Part shown: positions 33,505 to 42,331 of the stretch, one piece after another | Numbering within the stretch: the first letter of the stretch is position 1 | Layout: each line of letters begins with the position of its first letter | Assembly: GCA_963565915.1 (NCBI GenBank) | Contig: OY751487.1 | Coordinates: 186,001-250,000, forward strand | Reading direction: 5' to 3' | DNA length: 64,000 nucleotides | Origin: Entoloma clypeatum | Taxonomy: Eukaryota; Basidiomycota; Agaricomycetes; Agaricales; Entolomataceae | Notes under the pieces: model-generated | Databases searched by the model: none | What the model saw: the letters and a program-made list of their open reading frames with translations, nothing else | Told to the model about the DNA's origin: nothing | Position numbers and translations under genes: made by a program

Positions 33505-36500
33505 ACGACGCTAAGTCGCGACCCTTATCCATTAAACGAACTCGCTTGCCTGGTGCAGCTACAGACAATATAACTTATGTTATCCCTGCAAAGCGAGCCG
33601 TTGCGTCAACTAAGATTGTCAAGGGAGATAAACCTCCGAAACGACGAGAGATCAAGCTGCAAGCTCAGATCAAAACACGACGAGGACCAAAGGCCATTCG
33701 ACCCGAGGTTGATAGCGGATGTGAACGCACATGTATCCATCCCAGAATAGTACGCGAACAGAACCTTCCCACACGTGGAATAAAGCCCATATCAATCCTA
33801 AATGCGGATGGATCGCTGAACCGACAACAGAAAGCAGAAAAACTTGCTGAAGTCAAGCTGGACTTAGGAACACACCAGGAAACCATGGAAGCAATGGTAT
33901 TGGACATTGGGAGAACGGACATGCTTTTGGGACATGACTGGTTGGTGCACCACAACCCCACAATCAATTGGACGACCGGCGCTGTAACATTCAACCGGTG
34001 CCCATCAACATGTCAAACAAAACACTCGGATTTCAGGGTTAACCTTAATGGTCGCAAACATCGGGTTCGCATGGTGGAAGTACGAGACAAGGACGCGCCC
34101 AAGAAATCGGATCAGAAATGGAAGCCCGGAGACCCCATATTGGAAGCAGTTACTCCCACACCACCTCCCACAACCAAACGACCCTCATACGTTGAACGTT
34201 TTGCCCATCTCTTTGAAAAAGAAAACTTTGACAAGATCCCAAAGGAAAGAGAATGGGACCACGGCATCGAACTTACACCGGACGCACCAAAGGAGCTAGG
34301 AGGAAACACGTATCCTATGACCCAAAAGGAGCAAGAAGAACTGGACGAATTCATTGATGAAGGCCTGGCAACCGGAAAGATCCGACCGTCCAAATCCCCT
34401 TATGCATCACCCTGCTTCTTCATTAACAAGAAAGACGGTTCCAAACGATTGGTACAGGATTATCGCACAGTCAATAAATTCACGGTTAAGGACAAATTCC
34501 CACTCCCACGCATCAACGACCTCTTGGATGTATTGAAGGACGCAGTCTACTTCAACAAAATGGACATCATGTGGGGATACAATAACGTGCGGATCAAGAA
34601 GGGTGACGAATGGAAAGCCGCCTTCCTGACCAGCCGAGGATTGTTTGAACCATTAGTCATGTTTTTCGGTCTCTGCAACTCCCCGGGAACGTTCTCTCGG
34701 ATGATGGCCAGCCTATTCAGGGATCAGATCCGTCGGCGCATCTGTGTGATTTACATGGATGACATAGTGGTTATTGGTAAAACCAAGGAAGAACTCGCCC
34801 GGAACACCGAAGAGATCTTGCAGATTCTGTCAGACAATGACCTGTTCCTAAAGGAGAAGAAGTGTCTTTGGGAAGTAATGAAATGCCCCATATTGGGATA
34901 TGTTGTTGGAGAAGGACGTGTTGAGATGGAAACTGAAAAGGTGGACACAATCCGGAACTGGCGAGTACCCACTTCAAAAAAGGAAGTCCAGAGGTTCCTG
35001 GGATTTGCCAATTTTTATCGACGCTTCATTGAAGGATACTCAAACATCGCAAAGCCACTCACAACACTTATGGGAAATACAGCATTCACGTGGGGACCAG
35101 CGGCGCAAGAAGCATTTGAAGGTCTCATATGGGCAATCACGACGGCACCAGTCTTGGCATTGCCCAAACCGGACGGACAGTTCAGGGTCGAAACCGATGC
35201 ATTGGGTTATGCAATTGGAGCGGTACTTTCACAGAAACAAGATGACAAGTGGCATCCTATCGCGTTCCTGTCGCGGACCATGTCCGCGGCCGAACAGAAT
35301 TACGAGATATATGACAAGGAACTCTTGGCAGTCATGGAAGCACTGAAGGACTGGCGACATTATCTACTTGAAGCCAAGGAACGTTTTGAGATCTTAACCG
35401 ATCACAAAAACCTGGAGTATTTCCGGCGTCCTCAGGACCTAAACCAACGACAGAGGCGCTGGAAGATGAAGTTACAAGACTATGACTTCGAATTGCGACA
35501 TGTACCTGGGAAGACAAACGCAAAAGCAGACATCCTGTCACGTTTACCCTGGTATGAGACGGAACTCGAGCCGCAGGACAGCGACCAAATGCTCAAGGAG
35601 GGGCTATTTTTGAAACGATTGGAATCAGAAGATGTGATACAAATGGAGATGTTCACAGAGGAACAATTCTTTGAAGGGGGTGAAACATCTGATTCCATCA
35701 AAATCGGAAACATCACAACCATCGAAAACCCATGGATCGCACGCATCAAGGCCTCGAATCACATGGAGACAGAAGTAGCCCAGGGTCTGAAGAAGAATCC
35801 TCACTGGTACCAGCAGGAAAATGGCATCACCTACGCAGGAGAACGAGTCTATGTTCCACCAGACCCACAATTGCGCCAAGAACTGATGTTTGAAGCACAC
35901 GACGCACCAGTGGCAGGACATCCAGGACAATATCAAACACATGAACTCCTCACTCGCACCTACTGGTGGCCCACCATCCTACATGACGTAAAGAAGTATG
36001 TGAAAGGTTGTGACACCTGTCAACGTAACAAGATCAGCCGCCAAAGGAGACACGCCCCTCTACACCCTAACGCCGCGCCAAGTCAACCATGGGAAGACAT
36101 AGGGATTGACGTCGTGGGACTGATACCAGAATCTGATGGGAAGAACGCAATTCTGGTCATCACGGACAGACATTCAAAGATGCTTCATCTCATCCCGACA
36201 ACCGTGGAACTATCGGCTGAAGGATTAGCCAAGATCTATCGGGACCAGATATGGAAGCTTCATGGGATCCCTAAGAAGATCATTAGCGACAGAGGACCAC
36301 AGTTCGCCGCGAAGTTCATGGAGATACTTTGCCGCATGTTGGGAATCAAGAGAAACCTGTCCACTGCGTACCATCCACAAACTGATGGACAAGCCGAACG
36401 ATCACATCAGGAAACCGAGGTGTTCTTACGAAACTTTGTCAACCATCTACAAGATGATTGGGCGGAATGGATCGCAATAGCAGAGTTCCAGTACAATGAC

Positions 36501-37118
36501 AAAGAACATCAAGCGACAAAGTACACACCATTCTATCTCAACTACGGTCTGCATCCTTGGAAGGGAGAACTTGTGTTGGAAGACACCAATCCAGCGGCAA
36601 ACGACTTCTTGAAAAAACTCAAACAGGCACGAGAAGAAGCCAACGCAGCACTGAAACAGGCCCAGGATCAGATGAAGAAGACAGTTGACACACGACGAAG
36701 CCCGTCTCGGAATTACCGCAACGGAGACAAGGTGTGGCTGGAAGGGACTAACATCAGGACTGATCGCCCCTCAAAGAAACTTGATGCCCTCCGACACGGA
36801 CTGTTCAAAGTTCTAGAGAAGAAAGGAGCTAGCGCATACCGTCTTGATCTTCCCAAAACCTGGAAGATGATCCACCCTGTGTTCAACGAGACCCTGTTAT
36901 CGCCATACGAAACCCCGAAGTATGCCATTCAGAAAAAGAAGCCAGCCCCTGATCCGATCATCGTCAAAGGACGAGAAGAATACCATGTCTCCACGATCCT
37001 GGACTCTTGGAAATTCCGTGGAAAGATCCAATACCTTGTCCAATGGGAAGGGTATGGCCCAGAAGAGAACACGTGGGAACCTCGGACTAATGTTCAGAAC
37101 GCTCAAGACTTGATCTGA
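33477..37118 (+). CDS. Gypsy-2 Pol: protease, RT, RNase H, integrase, chromodomain
   Basis: Open frame of about 1,213 codons, -1 relative to Gag and overlapping its last 28 nt, so probably translated by frameshifting. Protease V-D-S-G-C-E-R near 33708; RT with Y-M-D-D near 34752; RNase H with E-T-D-A near 35190; integrase H-x3-H / C-x2-C zinc module (A-G-H-P-G-Q-Y...C-D-T-C) near 35900-36020; integrase core D, D, E in G-I-D-V-V-G, I-S-D-R-G-P-Q and S-H-Q-E-T-E (36100-36420); C-terminal chromodomain with Y-L-V-Q-W-E-G-Y near 37030-37060. The stop at 37116 (TGA where Gypsy-3 has CGT) removes about 14 residues. The RNase H site reads D-A-L-G, against D-A-S-G in Gypsy-3, a C-to-T change at CpG. 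Confidence 0.93.
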   Translation, partial: EGFSRRVRLNDAKSRPLSIKRTRLPGAATDNITYVIPAKRAVASTKIVKGDKPPKRREIKLQAQIKTRRGPKAIRPEVDSGCERTCIHPRIVREQNLPTRGIKPISILNADGSLNRQQKAEKLAEVKLDLGTHQETMEAMVLDIGRTDMLLGHDWLVHHNPTINWTTGAVTFNRCPSTCQTKHSDFRVNLNGRKHRVRMVEVRDKDAPKKSDQKWKPGDPILEAVTPTPPPTTKRPSYVERFAHLFEKENFDKIPKEREWDHGIELTPDAPKELGGNTYPMTQKEQEELDEFIDEGLATGKIRPSKSPYASPCFFINKKDGSKRLVQDYRTVNKFTVKDKFPLPRINDLLDVLKDAVYFNKMDIMWGYNNVRIKKGDEWKAAFLTSRGLFEPLVMFFGLCNSPGTFSRMMASLFRDQIRRRICVIYMDDIVVIGKTKEELARNTEEILQILSDNDLFLKEKKCLWEVMKCPILGYVVGEGRVEMETEKVDTIRNWRVPTSKKEVQRFLGFANFYRRFIEGYSNIAKPLTTLMGNTAFTWGPAAQEAFEGLIWAITTAPVLALPKPDGQFRVETDALGYAIGAVLSQKQDDKWHPIAFLSRTMSAAEQNYEIYDKELLAVMEALKDWRHYLLEAKERFEILTDHKNLEYFRRPQDLNQRQRRWKMKLQDYDFELRHVPGKTNAKADILSRLPWYETELEPQDSDQMLKEGLFLKRLESEDVIQMEMFTEEQFFEGGETSDSIKIGNITTIENPWIARIKASNHMETEVAQGLKKNPHWYQQENGITYAGERVYVPPDPQLRQELMFEAHDAPVAGHPGQYQTHELLTRTYWWPTILHDVKKYVKGCDTCQRNKISRQRRHAPLHPNAAPSQPWEDIGIDVVGLIPESDGKNAILVITDRHSKMLHLIPTTVELSAEGLAKIYRDQIWKLHGIPKKIISDRGPQFAAKFMEILCRMLGIKRNLSTAYHPQTDGQAERSHQETEVFLRNFVNHLQDDWAEWIAIAEFQYNDKEHQATKYTPFYLNYGLHPWKGELVLEDTNPAANDFLKKLKQAREEANAALKQAQDQMKKTVDTRRSPSRNYRNGDKVWLEGTNIRTDRPSKKLDALRHGLFKVLEKKGASAYRLDLPKTWKMIHPVFNETLLSPYETPKYAIQKKKPAPDPIIVKGREEYHVSTILDSWKFRGKIQYLVQWEGYGPEENTWEPRTNVQNAQDLI
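33481..33489 (+). promoter_or_regulatory. Candidate -1 frameshift site, Gypsy-2 Gag/Pol overlap
   Basis: gattttccc. Only 28 nt separate the upstream stop in the Pol frame (33474) from the Gag stop (33502), so a -1 shift must occur here. The Gag codon TTT can re-pair on TTT after slipping back one base. The same sequence is present at 52780-52788. Confidence 0.5.
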
Positions 37119-37271
37119 GATTTTCATCGGCAAAATCCATCACGTCCACGATAAAAGAACAAACTTTGAGAACCATTTTCCACATCGACTTCTGTCACAT
37201 CGAGTTCCCCGCTCCAACTCTTCTCGCCCAACACGCCGTTCTTCTTATACCTTTCAAACATCATTTCTGCC

Positions 37272-37604
37272 ATGTCCAACATCACCATCACCACCCTCAT
37301 CGGCGAAGCGCTCTCCATGCGCGACCAGATCCATGCGCTCGAAACCTCCGTCGCCGACATCCTCCACCGGCAGATGCATATCCGCCTTCATACCCTCTCT
37401 GATTTACCAACCGCCCCCACTGCTGAGGAGAAGCTCATCCTCAAAAACTATACCAACACCCTTGCTGTCGAGAATCGACGCCTTCGCCTCGCCGTTCGAG
37501 GTTTAGAGTTTGCCATGGCGGTAAACGATGAACTGATAAAGGATTGGGGTAACCGAGTTGACCCTGCCTGGGCCGATCCAAATGGCAACAATGGATGGGA
37601 GTAG
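37272..37604 (+). CDS. Gypsy-2 third gene (ORF3), small coiled-coil-like protein
   Basis: 110 residues starting M-S-N-I-T, between Pol and the 3' LTR, same strand. Leucine-spaced segments (L-I-G-E-A-L-S-M-R-D-Q-I-H-A-L-E and L-A-V-E-N-R-R-L-R-L-A-V-R-G-L) suggest coiled coils. There is no signal peptide or membrane segment, so it is not a classical envelope. The homolog in Gypsy-3 (56578-56946) differs mainly by synonymous changes. Function unknown; no family recognised. It could be reached by splicing or reinitiation. Confidence 0.72.
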   Translation: MSNITITTLIGEALSMRDQIHALETSVADILHRQMHIRLHTLSDLPTAPTAEEKLILKNYTNTLAVENRRLRLAVRGLEFAMAVNDELIKDWGNRVDPAWADPNGNNGWE

Positions 37605-37628
37605 GTAGTCTGTGAGGACACAGACCTT

Positions 37629-37638
37629 GAGGAGGGGA
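37629..37638 (+). promoter_or_regulatory. Gypsy-2 polypurine tract
   Basis: gaggagggga, three bases before the 3' LTR. The identical tract is at 56971-56980 in Gypsy-3. Confidence 0.8.
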
Positions 37639-37641
37639 ACA

Positions 37642-38010
37642 TGTTACGGACTAACGACTACGGACGTATACGCTTACTTTTTCACTTTTACTCATCGGCC
37701 CCCGCTTACACATATCGTATTATACTTTATTTCCTTTAGTATACTTCGCTCCCGCGCTGACTCGCTTTCCGCAGCTGTCTGACTCATTCCGCAGTCAGCT
37801 TACTCATTAGTGCATAGCCTTCTGCAGTCGCCTTACTCATGCGCACTGCCTTCCGCAGTTACTGACTCATTCGCTACCGCTCATAGTCAGTACTATATAA
37901 ACCTCATGTACCATAGCTACATTCCTTAGATTTAGCAATCACTTTGCTCTTCGCCTTTCCACTTCCTGCATACTCTGCCCGAACCTTGGAACGGTTTGTT
38001 AAGCATAACA
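37642..38010 (+). repeat. Gypsy-2 3' LTR
   Basis: 369 bp; followed by the gttct duplication and then by resumed LINE-A ORF2. Confidence 0.96.
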
Positions 38011-39684
38011 GTTCTCCACCATGAATTTGATGCCACATCTGACATCCAGATCCTATCCTTATGGCCTACCAAATCTCAGCAGGTCTTCCTCATCAATGTG
38101 TACTCTGACACATCAGGGTTGGCCATTAAATGGCTTATTCCGAACGCTCACACACTCCCCTCCCCCGTCATCTTTCTTGGCGGCGACTTCAACTGCCCGT
38201 CTGCTCTCTGGGATGCTGCAGTTCTCTATGCCTCGAGTCTTTCTACTGACCTCATGCACATCACTTCTTCCCTTGAACTCACACTCAGCAGAACGAATAC
38301 TGACCCTCCCACGTGGCTCCCGGACAACCCCCTGCACCGGCCCTCCACGCTCGACCTCGTCTTCCTCCCTGCCTCCAGGCCAAGGAAATGCGAACGCTTC
38401 TTGTGTCCCTTCGAACACGACACTTCTGACCACGTCCCCCTGACTGTCTACCTGCCCTCAACTCTGTACCAGCTGTTGGTCCGGCAGATCGTCCCCTTGA
38501 AAACCTACGAAGAATACGTCGCAGGACTCTTAGTTGCCTTTAGCTCGGTCCCCAACTCCTATGCCTCGGCCCAGGATGTTGAAACTGCGGCTACTAACCT
38601 CCAGACGGCCCTTTCTGTGAATTGGGACACTCACTCTTGCCCAGTCAAAGGCGCAGGATCACACTCCCACTCGTGGTGGAGCGAGACCTGCGACCTAGCC
38701 AGGCAAGTGTATCTCAACACCAAATCTCCCATTGATTATAGCAATCTTCGAACGGTAATCCGTGCGGCCAAGAGAGAATTCTTTGAAGACAGAATCGAAA
38801 CCATCGCCCTCTCCCAAAAAAACCCCTGGTCCCTCATGGACTGGCACAAGCCCCGTCGCTCAGACCCCCTTGCAAATTTGAAGGGGGCCAATGGTGACGT
38901 CCTCCACTCTTCTAACGACATGTTTGACGCTTTTGATAAGGCCTTTCATACGCCTCCTCCGAACTCTCCAAAGATGGATATCCTCGACGAAATCCCACAA
39001 GAACCTACTTGCAACTGGATACCAATCACAGGTCCTGAGATTATCTCCCTTGTCCTCAAATGCAATCCCAAATCTGCCCCTGGTCCGGACCACGTATCAT
39101 GGGCTCTCCTCAAGCGTCTCCTCCAAAAAGATGAAGTGTTGACATGCATTACAGCCCTAGCTAACGCCTGCATAGATTATTCTTGCTGGCCTGCAGCTTT
39201 CAAAACCTCCGTCACGGTTATCATACCAAAGCCTGGCAAAGAAACCTATGATAAACCCAAGTCCTTTCGACCCATTGCTCTCCTCAACACGGTGGCAAAG
39301 ATTATTGAGAAAGTCATCGCCAATTGAATGCAATTCGAATGCACTAAGTATAGCCTTGTCCACCGATACCAGTTTGGCGGACTTCGCTACAGATCTACTA
39401 CTGATGCTGGCATCATCATAACACACAGAGTCCAGAATGGATGGGCAAAGAAACATGACACGGGGGTCGTGGCCTTCGACGTTGCGCAATTCTTCCCTTC
39501 TCTGGACCATCAATTTTTGCTAGGAGTACTACGGCAGCTGGGGTTTTCAGCCGCCTTGAGTAAGTTCTTCGAATCCTATCTTCGTGGACGGTCTACTCGT
39601 TTTGCCTCAGGACAGAACATCTCAGACCTCTTCGATATCCTCTTTGGTGTAGGTCAGGGCTCGGTGCTCTCCCCCATCCTGAGC

Positions 39685-41778
39685 GACGGGGTTTGTGCCA
39701 GTCCATAAGGGACCAGGGGTTCTTTTGAGAGAGGGCGATGGTTTCGATCTTCTCCTTGAAGAAGTCGTGTTTAGCCTTGCGGATGGCCAACCAAAGATTT
39801 CTGTAGTCAACGGGGGATTTGGTGTCAAGATATACTTGCCTGGCTAGGTCACAGGTCTCGCTCCACCATGAGTGGGAGTGCGATCCTGCGCCCTTGACTG
39901 GGTGAGAGTGAGTGTCCCAATTTTCGGAAAGGGCTGTTTGGAGGTTAGTAGCTGCAGATTCGACATCCTGGGCCGAGGTGTAGGAGTCAGGAACCGAGCT
40001 GAAAGTGACTAAGAGGCCTGCAACGTAGGCTTCATAAGTTTTTAGGGGAACAATCTGCCGGACCAGCAGCTGGTATAGAGTTGAGGGCAGGTAGACGTTT
40101 AGGGGAACATGGTCAGAAGTGTCACGCTCGAAGGGACACAGGAAGTGTTCACATTTTCTTGGCCTGGAGGCTGGGAGGAAGACGAGGTCAAGCGTGGAGG
40201 GCTGGTGATATGACTGCTGCGCGGCTGTGCATGAAAATTCACTTTTCCCACAGTTTTGTCAATATAAGAATATAATGCTTGCCCCTTCACAAACATATTC
40301 TATTGGAACTGATGGTACTACTGGCTACCTAAGAGTGTCTAAATAACACTGGACCACCTTTGGTCATGATCTTGGGAACAGTCACTTTGAGGGCTCAGGG
40401 AACTCATAATAATGAGCAGGATGCCCAGCATCACAGTGTACGATGCACGATCACAGATGCTGTGATGCCGATCTGTGTGACTTACCAGAAATAGACCGAA
40501 CCCTGGAAACGGGTTTCCGGTCCATGATGCTTCGGACCCTTGATCAATGACAACTGGGAACTTGATCGATCAATCAACAACATCAATATTGATGCAGACT
40601 TCTGGAATGCTCGCGAAACAATGTGTTCTTGTTGCTCCACTCTGCCAGGGCCGGTTGCCCTCTCAACACCTCGGAAATATGTTTAAAAGACCCATGTGGA
40701 TATTTGGACCATGCCTAAATAACAGATACCCTGGAAACCGATTTGTTATGGACATATCTTGTGATAAACCTTATATATATATATTTCATCTCTTGTCATG
40801 TATAAAAACTGTAGTTCCCTGCCATGTACTGTAGATTAGAAAGGCCCCCCAGCCAGATCCAATCCCTCTCTCTCTCTCAGTAATTGATTGAGTGGTTTGA
40901 TTTTCTAAGTCTCATCCAAAGGGAGTCTCAGTGAACCCTGAGGAAACTCGTTTGATCAAAACTCTTGATTGTCGATGTGTGACCTTGCGGCGACTTTCTA
41001 CAAAAGACAAACAAGTCTAACTACTTACAAAATAAGTGGTTAAGTTCCCACCACCCTTGAACTATTTGTTGAGGAGTTGTGAGGGGTTTTGTGGTGTTTT
41101 CGCACCACGGGCCGCTCATCAAGTCTCATCTTCTCACCAGTGAAGGGGATTGTCCAGGATCCATGTGGGAGGGTCAGTATTTGTTCTGCTGAGTGTAAGA
41201 TCAAGAGAAGAAGCAACATGCATGAGATTGGTAGAAAGACTCAAGGCATAGGGAACTGCAGCATCCCAGAGAGCGGACAGGCAGTTGAAGTTGCCGCCAA
41301 GAAATATGACAGGGGAGGGGAGTGTGTGAGCATTGCGGGTGAGCCATTTGATGGCCGATCCCGAAGCATCAAAGTACATGTTGATGAGAAAGACCTGCCA
41401 AGATTTGGTGGGCCATAAAGATAGGATTTGGATGTTAGAAGGGGCATTGAATTCATGATGGAGTACAGGGCACAGATGCGAGATGTTACTGTTGAAGTAA
41501 GCTACCTTGCGGGCCGAGGAATCAGCCATGGAAGTGTCAGAGCATATCCAGGAGGGGTGTCGAGGATAGGAGTAGATAGGGGCTCCACCTTTGGAGGAGG
41601 TGGAGATGGTGTGGGGGGCAAGGTACTTAATAGGTTCTTGTACAAAATAGATATCAATATCTTCACTGTGTCTAGCAAGGAAAGATTCAATGATAGCATT
41701 AGTTTGCCAAACATTATGGGTACATAACTTAAGGGAGACCAGCTCATCCACATCAGGCGCTGCGGTTGTATCCACCAT
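39685..41778 (-). pseudogene. LINE-C ORF2 fragment, interrupted by a solo LTR
   Basis: ATG at 41778 (M-V-D-T-T-A-A), homologous to 31157 in LINE-A. The endonuclease region is open to about 41140 (L-C-T-H-N-V-W, V-Q-E-P, L-G-G-N-F-N-C; the usual G-D-F-N has become G-N-F-N). After the insert, 40205-39685 continues to W-S-L-M-D-W-H-K-P-R-R-S. No RT remains. Confidence 0.83.
40206..41136. mobile_element. Probable solo LTR or unidentified insertion (931 bp)
   Basis: Interrupts LINE-C ORF2. It begins tgatatgactgc and ends catcttctca, fitting TG...CA. The flanks are ctgg and ccag, explained if an original ccgg target was duplicated and each copy later lost its CpG on opposite strands. It contains TATA-like runs (ttatatatatata near 40770, gtataaaaac near 40800) and a ct repeat near 40868. 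No coding sequence. The parent element is not in the window. Confidence 0.5.
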
Positions 41779-42331
41779 TAGCAACACGATCGGAGGGGCT
41801 GGTCCCACTAGTTGTGGCAGTTTGCGTGGGTTCTGGTTCAGATCCTGTAGGCATGACGTCCTCCATACCATCCAGAACCTCAAAGCGATTATGATTGGTG
41901 GGGACAAGGGTTGCAACCTTGGCCACCATGGTGGTGGTGGGGTGGGCAGCCTTGGCTGCTTTGCAAGATGCATCTTTCGTGGCAGCTTTATCATATGCCT
42001 TGCAATGGAAACAGGAGTCAAAGTGGTTCTTCCAGAACTTGCAAATAGTAGAGTCGGAGCAGTGGTCTTCACCGCAATTGCGACATCTTGGAGCATGATT
42101 GCACGGCTGCCCAGCAGGGGTCGGGGCGATGGGAGGGTTAGCTTTAGGTGCACTCTTGCAACAAGGGGTGTGATGCCTGTGGTTATCAACGTGATGGGGG
42201 CCGCCACACACAGAGCAGAGTTGAGGTCTAGAGGGGCATCCAGTACCATTGTTGTGGATCTGGTGCCCCCACTGGAAGCAGTTTTTGCAGAGGGGGATTT
42301 GTCCACCTGTCTGATGGGAGATGGTCTGAAG

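Larger units (their letters stand above)
31473..38010 (+). mobile_element. Gypsy-2: full-length Ty3/Gypsy chromovirus
   Basis: 6,538 bp inserted in LINE-A ORF2 with gttct at 31468-31472 and 38011-38015. LTRs of 369 bp differ at seven positions. Order: LTR, self-primer site, leader, Gag, Pol (protease, RT, RNase H, integrase, chromodomain), third gene (37272-37604), polypurine tract, LTR. Gag is broken by a 5-base duplication and Pol lacks only its last residues, so it is close to intact but not autonomous as it stands. Confidence 0.97.
21921..39684 (+). mobile_element. LINE-A: Tad-like non-LTR retrotransposon, split by Copia-2 and Gypsy-2
   Basis: Segments: 21921-22462, 29207-31472 and 38011-39684. 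Removing Copia-2 (duplicated gatag) and Gypsy-2 (duplicated gttct) restores continuous LINE sequence. ORF1 carries three cysteine/histidine knuckles and ORF2 has an APE-type endonuclease and RT; with fungal context this suggests the Tad1 group. The 3' end is lost: within RT at about 39684 the sequence switches to inverted LINE-C. The exact 5' boundary is not visible; sequence from 21921 is assumed 5' UTR. Confidence 0.88.
31157..39684 (+). pseudogene. LINE-A ORF2 (endonuclease, RT), interrupted by Gypsy-2
   Basis: ATG at 31157 overlaps the ORF1 stop (atggttga). The APE-type endonuclease begins with L-C-T-H-N-V-W and V-Q-E-P; one base is lost near 31429; Gypsy-2 interrupts at 31472; it resumes at 38016. 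Then L-G-G-D-F-N-C-P and H-D-T-S-D-H-V-P-L (endonuclease catalytic region), RT with F-R-P-I-A-L-L-N, an in-frame TGA at 39325-39327, D-V-A-Q-F-F-P-S-L-D-H and V-G-Q-G-S-V-L-S-P-I-L. The sequence ends there, before the expected Y/F-x-D-D box, at the junction with LINE-C. Confidence 0.87.

Noticed and set aside
37996..38010. Met codon in the Gypsy-2 3' LTR as start of a long frame to 39327
   Set aside because: The frame is LINE-A ORF2 resuming after the target duplication; the upstream LTR codons are accidental.
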